The notes beneath the pieces were generated by a model that was not told the DNA's origin, did no database searches, and saw nothing but the letters and a program-made list of their open reading frames with translations. From Pseudeuparius sepicola (taxonomy: Eukaryota > Arthropoda > Insecta > Coleoptera > Anthribidae): a stretch of 64,000 bases of DNA. The translations under genes were made by a program, and so were the position numbers. Location of the stretch: the NCBI GenBank assembly GCA_963920635.1, contig OY987298.1, positions 142,760,257 through 142,824,256 of the forward strand, in the 5' to 3' direction. Shown piece after piece: positions 1 through 11,716 of this stretch (the first letter of the stretch is position 1; each line of letters opens with the position of its first letter).

Positions 1-992
1 TAAAAGTTTAGAAACCTTTAGTATATTTTATTACTATTAAAAGGCTGTTATAAAACTAATGGTTACTAAAGGTAATCGAAAAAATGTTACTTGCGGGCTA
101 TTTTCGTTTCCTTTAGAATTACCCCATCACCCATTTGGAAATCAGGTAGTAGGTAGATATTTTATTCTAAAAAAACCCTTTTCAAAACCAATGGTTTTCA
201 AGACAAATGAAAAAGATACAAAAAATTAGGGACATTTTAAATTAAAAATGTTTCACAGGCGTACCTCAGAAAAAGTTGGGAGAGGGGAATAAAAATCATG
301 TCTCACCGCGATTTCCTTTTGTTTTGAGTTAGTAATACCCTATACAAAGTCTCAACTAGATATCTCTAAAACTGGCAAAAATATAACAAGAAAAAACTAT
401 TTTTGAGTTTCAACTGCAATCCCTGTATCTTTTAATGGAAGCCTTTTTGAATACGTCGTAGGTGGTTGACGTAAAAAATCTAGGGTCCCTGGGTTGGCCT
501 TCTTTTCTGGGACACTCTGTAATTGATGTAAGAAATTTTAATGGCGGGTGAAAAAAAAATAGGTTAATACTAATCCGATATTAAAAAATAAAAAATAAAT
601 TTTTAGAAATGTATTAAAATCCCTAATTAACTTATTTAAATAACATATCCTGGGTACTCTTCCAAAGTGTATTCAAGTAGACAAGCAACAATTTTTTCTT
701 ATAATGTTTCCTGTACAACGTTTTGGCAATTTATGCCATCTTCAGGTACATACTAAAAATTTTTTAAATTTATATAAACGTATAATATTGAGTGAAAGGT
801 AAAACAAAAATGTTTAAATTAACTACAAAATTACTTACATTTATGAAGCATAACAATTTCTTGAAAATTATGTTCTAAATACGGTTTTATCTCATCAACT
901 TCAATATGAACACATAGGTTAATCTATAAGAATGTTGTGGAGGATGTAATTTTTCAGTATAAAATTTTCTTAAAAGAGATGTTTCATAGGAG
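1..992. other. AT-rich sequence without a gene
   Basis: No convincing gene is seen. At 711-750, read on the minus strand, lies CTGAAGA, then GGC/GCC complementary triplets, then an AAAACGTTGTAC tail. This resembles the end motif near Penelope-like fragments at 43.4 kb, so a small Penelope-type relic is possible. Confidence 0.5.
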
Positions 993-1027
993 CACAGACA
1001 TATATAGCGAAGCTATATATGTCTGTG
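993..1027. repeat. Short perfect palindrome
   Basis: A perfect inverted repeat with 16-bp arms (CACAGACATATATAGC and its complement) around a 3-nt GAA loop. A sister palindrome with similar arms and similar flanks (a CATAG word on either side) occurs at 37449-37484. The pair suggests a tiny mobile palindrome rather than chance. Confidence 0.7.
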
Positions 1028-1515
1028 ATAGGAGGCTACATGTTAGCAAATGGTCCGAATTAACGGCGCTTTGCTGATTGGCTGCAAACTCGTCGTTAGC
1101 AATATTATCATGACCCTTGAACTTCATTATAAAACCCATGGCAGCCTGACTAAAATCATATCAAAACGCATATTTTTCAAATAAATGAAAACTCAGTTTT
1201 CCATATAAAGAACCCAGAATGACTCTCCTCCTGCCAATATGAACCAATGAAATGATATAATTTTTGAAATATTAACCAATCAGGTGATGATTTCAGCGAT
1301 TATTTCCCTCATACTGCTTGCATCCAATAAGGTAGCTCTTTCCATAAAAATTCAACCAATCATATGCCTCTGCTAGCGATAATTGCACTTGTGCAAATTA
1401 TCGCGGTAATTGCACTTGTGCAAATTATCACTTCGTTGCTTAGCAACCGCGAATCTGTTGGATACAAACACGTACCTACTTCTTAAAGTTTGCGTGTTTC
1501 ACACTGTTCTAAATT

Positions 1516-1791
1516 ATGCAGCTTATAAATTATGTTGCGGTATTATTAAGCATTATATCAATGAATTTATATAACTTTTACATTGCTAAATTCTTGTTAT
1601 TTAGACCTCCGCCTCCGTTTAAATTTATGACACATTCAGAAAATAAACCAACGCCGACAGGGTGTAGGTATAATCGCATTTACCTTGGATATCCAAGCGT
1701 CATCTTTGTTTACTCGAACGCTACAGTCGAAGCTGTCAATAAACTCGTTCAAGATGAGTCGTTTTGGAAATGTAAACATAGAAAAAATTAA
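1516..1791 (+). CDS. Hypothetical 91-aa reading frame inside module B
   Basis: This frame starts with a hydrophobic stretch (about residues 3-30) and ends with a basic tail. I do not recognise a family. The second copy of module B (25440-25715) has single-base and three-base indels relative to this one, which break the frame. Either this copy is the intact version of a small repeat-encoded protein or the frame is accidental. Confidence 0.2.
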   Translation: MQLINYVAVLLSIISMNLYNFYIAKFLLFRPPPPFKFMTHSENKPTPTGCRYNRIYLGYPSVIFVYSNATVEAVNKLVQDESFWKCKHRKN

Positions 1792-2069
1792 TACAGAAAT
1801 TATTAAATCGTATTCGTGAAATAATCTCGACAAATACCACTCGTGCCGGAAATTTTTCTAATACCGAAATTTCAAAAAATCGGTGGTGGATTACACTATT
1901 GGAAATAATTACCACTTATTTTTTCATACCGCGCAGCGCCCATCACTGAAAAAGGAGGGCATACGTGCTGCTTATTGCAACGATGCTTAAAAAAAAGCAC
2001 TTCCGACGTATTTAAAATCAGTTTACTTGGGACGTGTATGGAGCTAAATGTACGTCCAAAGAAGTCACG

Positions 2070-2145
2070 TGACTCAACTCGCCAATCAGAGCGCAAGACG
2101 TAGGTATACCAACTTTCATATACGTCGGACGTATAAATAGCCACT
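2070..2145 (+). promoter_or_regulatory. Candidate core promoter in the composite repeat
   Basis: Within about 75 bases lie a CACGTG palindrome (near 2068), a CCAAT sequence (near 2083) and a TATAAATAG box (near 2131). Module A, shared with the second copy, begins about 25-30 bases after the TATA box, where transcription would be expected to start. Spacing fits a polymerase II promoter; use is inferred. Confidence 0.35.
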
Positions 2146-2329
2146 TCCTATTTTTAATGTAGGACTAGAAGATTATGTTTTCAATTAACACACTGATCAT
2201 TGTATCTATTAGCACAAAAAAAAAACATATTCAGAACCTAAAGCTCAACCTAAACCCTAAACGACAGCTGTCAAATAGAATTGAAGCATTGTAATTAGAT
2301 TTATATACGGCTAGTTAAGTAAAACATGC

Positions 2330-5130
2330 ATCTGATCCATATACCTATAGCAACCTATACCGCGCAAAAGAGACGTCCGACCGGGGGAATAATTTGGCGG
2401 CCATTTTTAAGCCTAAATGAGGCGGGAAATTTGAAATAATTTATACGGGTGGGTTCCATAAATAATGCAATGTCTTGGTTGTCGGTTTTGTAAAATGGAA
2501 ATTATTTTAGTTCAAAGTAAAACATGGGTTCAAGATTTTTGTTGGTTTTGGTTTTAAATTAATGCATTCGGGAAACGAAGCAGTTAACTAGGTTGAGAAA
2601 TTGTACAACTTACTCAAAACAATATTTTAATCATCATAAGGATAAGTCATATAATTATTATTGTACATTATACACATAGCTTATACAACAGCTACATTAT
2701 AAATAATTACTTATAAAAAATATGGATATATTTTTAATTACCTAACATTTTCATACACTATTACTTGGTATAATTATTTCTTTGAATACTTTTAATAATA
2801 ATAACCTATTTTACAAGAACATAATATTATCTATACCTATTTCTGAATTTTTAGGCAGCTGTTTTTATTCCTTAGAACTTTTTGTTTGTTTAAAAAATAC
2901 AAGCAAAAGAAAACTTGGTAACACTTTAATCTTTGCTTCAAAAATGAAAGCGAAGTGATTTTTAATTACGCACTTCTTTGACAAGCTTCAATAATTTTGC
3001 TGGCGGTGATCAGGTTTACTTGTTGCTGCCTGCTGCTGTTTGCATTTCTTCGGTTAATTCTATTTGCTCCAGAAATGCGGCTCTCTTCGTTGTATCGAGA
3101 ATTACAATGTCTCCATTTTCCTCATCTCCACGAGTTATTTCTTGAACTTCTTGAATGACACCTAGATTACCTACTAAGCCACTTTCTAAATTTAGTTTCT
3201 TCTCTTGAAAACCTAAAAATGAGCAAGAAATCAGAAAATATCAATGAGAAAACAATCATATTTGGCAAAAAATTATACCTATTTGCTTACCTATGGAATG
3301 CAATTTCACAATCTATATGTAAAAGGCTCTTTGCATTTGCACCAAGTCATGTTTTTATCTCGTAATTATGAGAATGGAAAGTTATTAACCGTACAAAATA
3401 TAAAAGAAAAAATCGGCATTAAAAACTAAAAACGCATCTCTCATCAAAAAAGCATGTCACGGTGACTTTTGTGATTTTACCGGCGCCTTCAAAAAGTATA
3501 ATGCAATTTCATTTATACTGTATATAAAATTTTAAACAAGGAATAAGGTAGCCACCATTCAAACTGCCAAAATAGGCTTATTAAACATGGCGGCGAATTC
3601 CATCCATCGAATTGATTGTCAATTCAATGGTTTAACCATCGAATTGATAAGTACAATGGAAGTCGCACAGGTACCACTTTCATTGTTGTTTGGGGCAGCC
3701 AATTCTAGAGAGAGATAGGTTTCAAATGGCAATAAGTAAGACAAGGACGCCTAATGAACGTGTCAGCTGATTCAGGCAAAGGAGCTATACAGGGATGTTG
3801 CATATTAATGAGCGAATTTAATGGGCATGTTCCATAATTCTCTTTATTGTATGATCTGTATTCGGAAATTCGGGGCTTGTGTGTAGGAATGAGACTTTTT
3901 CTATATAACCACAATTATGTAAATATTGCACAGAAAAAAGTAGTGAATTGATTTAAAAAAATTACCTACATGGCAATTTTATGTACCTGGAAGTAAATTG
4001 AGACAAATAAAATACAAATTACAAAATAAAAGTTTATTTTAAAATAAAGGCGAGAAAATATCTAGGATAAGGTATACATTTTCTACTTTAATTACTTATC
4101 TTAATTGATTTATTAATTTTAAAATTCAATTTATAAGGAAAAACATGTAAGACAGGTAGCTTTTACATATTTTTAAATATATTTTATATTGTTTAGGCAT
4201 TTAACAAAAAGAATTACAAATAATTACCTTATTAAAGGGACCAGAACCTCAAGATTAATTCCATCTTTGACTACGAAGAGATGGGTTCATTAGCACAATA
4301 TTTTGCCAGTTTTTCCCTTGATAGAGTTTCTATCATGACTTGAAAAATAAAAAACTGTAGTAACTACATGTACTTTTTAAGTTTGCGCTGCCCAAAATTC
4401 TCTAAGAAATTGCTCTCAATAAATTGTTGACTACAAATGCAAGTAAATACTTGTAGACAGTACAAAATTTTTCCTTTTTATTGCTGCAATCCACTTGTCT
4501 CTAATATCACCTTATCTCTTGGAAAACTGCAAAATTATTAGCAAAGATTTTTAAGACTTACGAATGAAAAGAAACCCCACTATTCTTATTTTTCCGCCCC
4601 GTTTGGTACATCCAAATACACAACAGGAGTTGACCCTCTTTTTTGTAATTTACAACAAACAGAAAGAATATAGCCACATAGCTAAATTAAATTTTCTCTC
4701 CGATCTAAAAATATAATATTAAACCAGACACCAACTAAGAAAACTCAACGCCGTTTTATACGAAACTGCCGCCACGACACGAACTCAAATCAAATATAAA
4801 TAATACAATAATTAGGTACTCCGTACTCCTATTCGTATTGGGACTTGGGGCAGAGGAAAATTAAAATGACGTTTGACAACGGAACTCGTTTGAAGCACAG
4901 GACACAAAAATAGAAAGTTAGGACAAACACCTCTTTTGTGTTATGTGGTTTTTGCCGGAATCAGCTGATTTATTTACTATTTCACTTGCTCAAGTTTGGC
5001 TGCCAGTTTCTCTCTCTACACACCTTCCATCTACTTGTCAATTCAATGATTCCATCTCTTTTCGTTCCCTGCGCCTAGCCGTGCGCAATAGGGCCAAAAG
5101 CGGTATATGTTAATATACAGGTATGTGATC
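2330..5130. other. AT-rich sequence without a recognised gene
   Basis: Short open frames at 3244-3429 (+) and 3705-3914 (-) show no domain and look accidental. The words around 3590-3660 and 5030-5055 (TCAATTCAATG, CCATC) recur, hinting at a degraded repeat. Nothing else can be supported. Confidence 0.5.
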
Positions 5131-5132
5131 TG

Positions 5133-5206
5133 ATCTCAATGTGCTAGAGGGGCATGATTCTCGCTTTGCGTGCGAAAGATCCTGGATTTAAATCCCGGTT
5201 GTGGCG
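5133..5206 (+). tRNA. Degraded tRNA-Pro-like sequence with an Ala anticodon (probable pseudogene or SINE head)
   Basis: The central part (GGGGCATGATTCTCGCTTTG) closely follows a proline tRNA from the D loop into the anticodon loop. A T arm (CCTGG, loop, CCCGG) with a B-box-like core and a T-run at 5208 follow. The anticodon loop reads TTTGCGT, giving TGC (alanine) where a proline tRNA has TGG. The anticodon stem has a C-A mismatch, the T stem a T-C mismatch, and the acceptor stem pairs poorly. I read it as a tRNA pseudogene or tRNA-derived SINE head, not a working tRNA. Confidence 0.55.
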
Positions 5207-5377
5207 CTTTTTCTATTTTTATTTTTTAAATTACATTTTCGAAGATTCGAAATATTTATTATCTTTGTAGTTAATTTATTCCCAAGAAGTTGGGTTGATA
5301 AATTACACATTGAATAATTATTAAAGTATTTGCAGTTGTTAAATTCTCTTTTTAAATATAACTCGTGGTATGCCTAA

Positions 5378-5516
5378 TAATAGATGATACTTTTCGTTAA
5401 TTTATCACTCATTATAATCCCAGTGTTAATCAAATACCACTCCTGCTGCGCAGTCGTGGTATTTTCAGCTTTGGGATTATAATTCGTAAAATTAACGAAA
5501 GGTATTATCGATTATA
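5378..5516. repeat. Palindromic MITE-like element
   Basis: Arms at 5378-5422 and 5473-5515 are imperfect inverted repeats sharing TTCGTTAATTT and ATTATAATCCC. The loop holds a smaller inverted pair (ATACCAC and GTGGTAT). A partial reverse-complement copy lies at 21220-21310, so this is a dispersed family. It abuts the truncated 5' end of the LINE. Confidence 0.7.
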
Positions 5517-5517
5517 T

Positions 5518-6375
5518 ATGTATAACGCATTAGATAACAATAGAAAGCCTTTGGCCATATATTTAGATTTGGCCAAAGCTTTTGACAGTGTTTCGCACTC
5601 CTTATTGATATCAAAACTGGAGGACTACCTTAAAGACTACCTTACTAACAGGGAACAATGTGTTAGGATTGGAAAAGATAAAAGCGGTTTAAAATTGATT
5701 GAATATGGGGTACCTCAGGGAACCGTCCTTGGGCCTCTTTTGTTTACTGTATACATAAATGAATTGCTCTTTCTGGACCTGAAAGGTAAACTAATCTCAT
5801 ATGCTGATGACACGGTTTTTTTGATAGAAGCTGATAGTTGGGAAAAGGCAAGCGACATGGCAATTACTGAGTTTTCAAGGATTAGTCAGTGGTTGAACCA
5901 AAATGTTTTAACTTTGAATATTAAAAAAACTAAATTCATGTGTTACAGCATTTATAAATCAGCTCAACCAGCTTATAATACCTTGCAGACTCACTCATAT
6001 GAATGTGTTTTAATTAACAAAAAAAACTGTAAATGCGCAGGTTTAATAAATTCTACCGACAACTTTAAATACCTTGGTCTATTAATCGATAATAATTTAA
6101 AATGGACGACCCACATAAATGAATTATCCACAAAAATAAGGAAACTTGTTTGGAAATTTTACAAAATTCGAGATATCTTTCCCCTATCTATCTTGAGAAC
6201 ACTTTATGTAGCTTTAGCAGAGTCAATTTTAACATACGCAATATCCATATGGGGTGCAGCTTATTCATCATACCTCAAGATTTTACGTGTTAGTCAAAAA
6301 TTCTTGATAAAAGTTATCCATAAAAAAATAAATTATTCCCTACCGATCAACTTTTCGCTGAGTGCAACATTCTAG
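5518..6375 (+). pseudogene. LINE reverse transcriptase fragment
   Basis: The frame encodes 285 residues of a non-LTR reverse transcriptase. Visible motifs are AIYLDLAKAFDSVSH (first catalytic Asp, about residue 17), GVPQGTVLGPLL (about 64-75) and the SYADD box (about 94-98). Thumb-like sequence follows, with FKYLGLLID and a YAISIWG stretch. The N-terminal half of the domain and any endonuclease are missing. The segment between KLEDY and YLTNR is shorter than usual, suggesting an in-frame deletion of roughly 15 residues. The frame ends early at 6375 by frameshift. Confidence 0.85.
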
Positions 6376-6407
6376 ATATAGAGCTTTTATACATTAAGTC
6401 TGTTTTA

Positions 6408-6668
6408 ATGTTCACCTATAAAAACAAAAACTTGAGGACCCCTGTTCTGTCAAATTATATCACAAGAAGTATAGCAAATAAAAATGTCGATACACCAATT
6501 GCAACAAAGACAACCATTCAGAGATTTATATTGTATTTTGCTCCAAGATTTTATAACTTGTTGCCCCCTGAAGTTAAGATGATAAATAATACTAACCTTT
6601 TTAATAAAAAAATCACCCAATTTTTGAAACAACGTAAGGAACAATTTAAAAAAATATTAAATTGGTGA
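6408..6668 (+). pseudogene. LINE ORF2 C-terminal remnant, shifted frame
   Basis: These 86 codons continue the reverse transcriptase protein in another frame. The sequence RFYNLLPPEV is typical of the end of Jockey/CR1-type proteins, followed by a lysine-rich tail. The true stop is probably 6666-6668. The shift between 6375 and 6408 shows the copy is dead. Confidence 0.7.
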
Positions 6669-7084
6669 ATTGTTTTGTACTCCAATTGATTGTGAATTCT
6701 TAGCTGATTAATATTAATTAATTGATTGGTTTGTATACAGCATGCACTGTCTGCACTGTACTCGCCATTATCACTTTAGTTAGTTTATTAAAACTTTGTC
6801 ATTAAGCCTACACGCACAAGCTACTTTGCTTAGGTGTAGAAAACTTATTATCAAGTATGCATTTATTTAGATTTAAGTTTTTGAACTTTAGTATATCCAT
6901 ATTCTAGTATAAACGTTTCAGAGTATATATGTTCAATTAGCTGTCATAATATCATCCTTGTATATTGTAACTATAATCAATCAATAAATCAAAATCAAAA
7001 ATCAATAATAGGCACACCACTTGTTATATTACCAATGAGACCATACGCAACATGATGCCCTTTGAAAGGCGTACCGAGTAAAAT

Positions 7085-7470
7085 CACGTCCAAAGATCTG
7101 TCACTATCCCCCGGTCAATTCGGAGCCTCCGAGCGGTCCCGGATCGCGTCCGATTTCGGCCCCGGCCGACGCGACGTCCGCGCGCCGGTCCGTCCGCCCG
7201 AAGACCGGCGCGCCGGCAACGGGACCGCCGTCGGGGCGCGGGGTCGCCGACCCGCCGCCGGGCGCCCCACCGCCTCGTCCTGGCGCGACCGGCGCTCCGC
7301 GGGCTCAGTCCGACCGACGCGCTCGCCGGCCCGCCGCGCAGCCCAGAGGATGCGAGCGCGCCAACTACTGCGCACGACGCCGCGCCGACGCCGACCGACG
7401 AGCGCCGCGACGACGCGCCGGCCCTGAGGACGACGCCAGCAGCAGCAGTCTCAGTGCGGCAGTAGGTTGT
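7085..7470. promoter_or_regulatory. CpG-rich island
   Basis: About 390 bases of very GC- and CpG-rich sequence stand sharply out of an AT-rich surround. Both strands are open over about 260-370 bases, as expected when AT-rich stop codons are rare, so the frames there are not taken as genes. The island leads into an initiator and splice-donor pair at 7451-7506. A host promoter or first exon is the simplest reading. Confidence 0.45.
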
Positions 7471-7512
7471 CCGTTCCTAGGAGCTCGTTTTCTAGTCGGG
7501 TCAAGGTGAGGA
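7445..7512 (+). promoter_or_regulatory. Candidate initiator and non-coding first exon with splice donor
   Basis: A TCAGT initiator (7451-7455) is followed 27 bases after its A by GGAGC, a near match to a downstream promoter element. A strong 5' splice site, TCAAG|GTGAGG, lies at about 7505. Together they would give a first exon of roughly 50 bases. No matching acceptor or coding exon was identified. Confidence 0.35.
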
Positions 7513-9289
7513 CATTTTTCAGATTTGGGGAAACGTATAGCTTAGGATAGGGACGACGAAAAAGACTATTTCTCTACATTACCATACAGATTTTTCATTA
7601 CCTATAGTATGAGAGCAGGCCGCCAACGCCAGGTTTAGGGGGGTGCTATAGTCAAATTATTTTAAGAAGTCCTTACTGGTACTGTCAATTGGTAATTTCG
7701 CCATCCTAAGTTGGCGCATCAGTGCAGCAAAAAATGCAACCGGGTCATAAGTCCAGGTCAGTAACGAGCCCATTTGCACAAAGAATAACTACTAATAACA
7801 CGAACAAGAACAACACAGATAACGGTAAATCTCACGAAACGTACAAAACACGCGAATATTTTCACTGCCCAAAGTTTGAACCCTTTTGAACGATCCGGAA
7901 AACCTTCACTGTCACTTTCACAACACCGATATAAAATTTGCCTGAGTACGCACCATAGACTCTGCCGCAAGTAGCTGATTATACCAAAATACCAAAATGG
8001 AAGTGTTTCCATGACGTTTGAAATTATTATTAAAATGAGTTGTAGTCATAGTTATTTTTATTTGTAGCGGCATAATCGTGATTGCAATAGGGTTTTTATT
8101 TTATTATCTTCTTTTTTTCGTATCACTTGGGTAACTTTTCACATCATAAATCAATGAGTGACGTCATTAACTGGTTGAGACACATATACCAATGTTAACC
8201 ATGGGTTAACAGAAAATTCCTAGGGATTTTGTAATAGCACCCGGTGGTTACTTTTAGGAGGCGGTATAAGCTGGTCTAATAACTAAAAATAAATAACATT
8301 TTGTTGCTATGTCACTCACGACGCGACACCTTCATTTTGATCGTCGTCTGCAAATATAACATCTGAAACGTTCTCCTCATCATCTTATTCATCTGTACGT
8401 TGAAGATTTTACTCCCCCCCCCCTGGATTTTTGGACGAAAATAAAAATTTCCAAGTGAAAATATCCTAAACGCAGATTCATTGATTCATTGATTGAATAT
8501 AAATTGAATATAAATTGAATATAAATTGGAAAATTGTCATGCAATAATGTGTGATATAAATTAATAAATAAATTTATTAAAAGATGAAAAATACATTATA
8601 CCTTTATGCTTTTGTAATTTCCTCTACCTCTTTTAAACTATCTGTGCTTTATATTTCTAAAAATTTTCGCGTACGGCGCGTAACCAAACACCTCTGCTTT
8701 CTTTTGTATAGCCAGTTTAAAAAGCAATGATTTTTATGGGCTCACACTAAAACAAATTTCAACATTTCTATTGGTCACAGTTGCTCTATAAAAGAAAACT
8801 GAGTAGGACTTCTTGGCTACAAACAATTTTCCTATCTATAATAAGGTCCTGTAGAAATGTTAATTGGCGATGGAAATTTTTAATACTTGAGATATTTGGG
8901 TTTAAGGGAGTGCTGATCTTGCCAGATTTTCGATAAAAAAATCTCTAATAGCATTTTTCAAACTATCCCATCGAAAAAACCATACTTAAATCTGGCATAT
9001 TTAAGCATCTATTTTTCCAATTTTAAACTCCTGTAGAAAAGTTAGTCGACGATGTAAATTAACGAAACTTAAGACATTGGGGTTTCATGGGGTGCTGAAT
9101 TAAACTATGTTTTCAGATTTCCCATAAAGAATCTCGAAAAGCACTTTCCAAAAAAAATCGCATCGAAAATATTATAGCTGGCCGATAATAGGTATATGTC
9201 CCACAAGTGCATAAGGACACTTCCTCACACACACACAAAATCATCAAAATAATTGTGTAGCATCACAATTTTACAGGTTTGTTCCTGAA
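7513..9289. other. Sequence without a recognised gene
   Basis: No supported gene. An 11-bp unit (TTGAATATAAA) is repeated about three times at 8493-8527. Paired near-repeats around 8880 and 9060 (AGATATTTGGG / AGACATTGGGG contexts) suggest an old duplicated repeat. Confidence 0.5.
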
Positions 9290-9865
9290 CAGGGTGTCCC
9301 ATTTTGGGTGTTTTTGGGTGTTTTTCTCAAAAATCTCGGTTATTATTAAAGCTAGAGAGTTGCGGTTTTCACGTCACTGTACTACTTTTTTGAGAGGAAT
9401 TTGGTGGACCAATCAGATTTTAGATACGTTTTATAGTTTCCGCGCATTGGCACAGGACTGAAATTTTCGATTTTTTGGAAACCTCTCTCCTGACTACAAT
9501 TTATACAGGGTGAGTCACATCTAAAGGCAGAGCCGAAAACACAAGGTAGAATTCGCTAAAATAAGCACATATGCTTAATAAACATTAGCTCAAAAACGCT
9601 TGGTTCTCCATATACAGAGTGTTGAAGCTTTTCCAAATATTTTTTAATTTTTTTCCAGCCCGTTTAGGAATTATTTTATACATATTATGGGTTGTCATTT
9701 TGTGCAATAATTTGGCCCTGTTCAGATGAGCAAATTTTTGGTTTTGCACAGGGCCGTACTACTTTTTTTCTACAATTATTTACAGTAACTATTTGCACCT
9801 ACGCCGCTGGTGATCGGAACGGGGTCAAATTATTTTGCAAACCTCTCTCCTGGCTACAACTTATA

Positions 9866-11014
9866 CAGGGTGTCCCACTTTAAAACTGTACAAATCCGTA
9901 AAATCTTCATTTTTGGAGATAATCGGCCAAACTTTTTTTGTGTGAAAGGCCTTCAAGAACCGCTTCTTTTGACTTTCCCGCCATTTTCAAAATGCAAATA
10001 CAGGGCCAGCTGCGATTTTTTTATACCCCCGATTTTCACGAAAACCATTTAGCGATTTTTTTATTTAAAATCTGACTACACAGCGTTAATCAGAACACCC
10101 CAAAACCCTTATATACCAAATTTGAATAAAAAATATACAGGGAGTTCTATTCTGCAGGGTGTCGAAGTTGAGCAAAATAGGAATTTTTAAAGGCATCTGC
10201 CAAGTCAAGTATGCCATGGAATCCCTTTGAAACAGTTGAATGGTCAATAGGACCACTCAAGGTGTTGGTGTGCAAAGGCCCAATAGAAAATGTACAGAGT
10301 GCCAACTCAAATTACTGGATTTTTGGAACTTTATACGGGTCAAAAATCGAGTGTATCAAAACCGCTCCACACACTATAAACGAACTAAATCTAAAAAATA
10401 CAGAAGCTGGTGTGCCACAATAGGAAAGGCACAGAAAATGTATCATCTTAGACAGTGACTTTGTTGAGAAAGGTCCAATAATTTAAATTGTTTTTGTGTT
10501 TATTAATATTTTTTCAATGATTCCGAAGCACTCCTGACCTAATAAAAATTTAGAATTTTGAGATGGCTCAGAGAAAAATACCCCTTATATTATTGTAGTA
10601 AATCTTTTCACACTAACATATTAATTGGTTCTGTTGACCATTTAACTGTTTTGAAGGGATTCTATCACTTGATTCGCCAGATGTCTTTAAAATTCCTACT
10701 TTGCTCTACTTTGACACCCTACAGAATCGAACTCCCTGTATATTTTTTTATCAAATTTGGTATATGGGGGTTTTGGGGTGTTCTGATTAACGTTGTTTGG
10801 TCAGAATTTAAATAAAAAAAAATCGCTAAATGGTTTTCGTGAAAATCGGGTATATAAAAAAATCGCAGCCGGCCCTGGATTTGCATTTTAAAAATGGCAG
10901 GAAGGTCAGAAGAAGCGGTTTTTGAAGGCCTTTCAAACAAAAAAAAAGTTTATGCGATTATCTCCAAAAATGAAGATTTTACGGATTTGTACAGTTTTAA
11001 AGTTGGACACCCTG
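9866..11014. mobile_element. Nested foldback element, 1.15 kb
   Basis: TA-CAGGGTGTCCCACTTTAAAA at the left matches the complement of the right end before CACCCTG-TA. Outer arms run 9866-10137 and 10739-11014. A second pair of TA-CAGGGAGTTC ends at 10138 and 10738 lies inside, with CAGGGTGTCGAAG just within. The midpoints of the outer and inner pairs (10440 and 10438) coincide. Inverted similarity continues to about 10265/10600; the loop has no recognised gene. Confidence 0.75.
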
Positions 11015-11017
11015 TAT

Positions 11018-11243
11018 ATATCGACAAATTTAATCAAGTATTTTTATAGATTTTTTGGCGTAAAATCGAATGGAATAATTAGTTTTTTGGTAGCGTTAAT
11101 AGTTTTTGAGATAGGAACTATGGTTTCCATTTAAATAAATATAACTTTGGTTCATATCCATTAACGCTACCAAAAAACTAATCATTCCATTCGATTCTAC
11201 ACCAAAAAATCTATAAAAATAGTTGATTAAATTTGTCGATATA
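11018..11243. repeat. Long hairpin, about 85-bp arms
   Basis: TATATCGACAAATTTAATCA at the left is mirrored at the right end. Arms continue through ATTAGTTTTTTGGTAGCGTTA near the centre with few mismatches. It directly abuts the foldback at 9866-11014 and the inverted module at 11245. Confidence 0.8.
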
Positions 11244-11716
11244 TATAAGTTGTAGCCAGGAGAGAGGTTTCCAAAAAATCGAAAATTTCAGTCCTGCGCC
11301 AATGCGCGCAAACTATAAAACTTATCTAAAATCTGATTGGTCCACCAAATTCCTTTCAAAAAAGTAGTACAGTGACGTGAAAACCGCAACCCTCTAGCTT
11401 TAATAATAACCGAGATTTTTGAGAAACACACCCAAAAACACCCAAAATGGGACACCCTGTACAATTCGTTCTGGTAATCTTCGCAACTGTCACATTCTCC
11501 ACCTACCATGCAGGTTTTAAAACTGCTCTATTTCGAAAGAATTATGTTTACACTGCTGCTACGCTGTACAACTCTCTTCTCAACGATTGGTTTTGTTTGT
11601 TACGGTTATTGGGTTAATAGTTAAGGCACTTACACTCTATCTGTATCTTTAACTGATTTTATTTGAAGATCAAGTTTTTTTTTCTCCTTCACCAACGTTA
11701 CGTCAAAGATATAGCA

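Larger units (their letters stand above)
1212..2326 (+). mobile_element. Composite repeat, copy 1 (modules C-B-A)
   Basis: Three modules match a second locus at 24974-25963. Module C is 1212-1281, B is 1288-1860 and A is 2159-2326. In the second copy A and C are reverse-complemented while B is in the same orientation, so B is inverted relative to its flanks. B holds two adjacent copies of a near-palindrome (GATAATTGCACTTGTGCAAA) at about 1377-1430. The part between B and A (1861-2158) is absent from the second copy and carries promoter-like motifs. The class of element is not recognised. Confidence 0.6.
5517..7010 (+). mobile_element. 5'-truncated non-LTR retrotransposon (LINE)
   Basis: The element starts inside the reverse transcriptase domain, covers the rest of that ORF in two frames (5518-6375, 6408-6668), and has a 3' tail of about 340 bp ending in ATCAA-type short repeats (6975-7010). 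Truncation at the 5' end is typical of target-primed reverse transcription. The C-terminal style suggests the Jockey/CR1 group; the clade is inferred. Imperfect inverted sequences sharing AATATAAC and TGCCTA lie outside it at 5354-5381 and 7004-7030. Confidence 0.85.

Noticed and set aside
7062..7427. 121-aa open frame in the CpG-rich block
   Set aside because: Both strands are open there because stop codons are rare in GC-rich DNA. The translation is low-complexity Arg/Ala/Pro with no domain.
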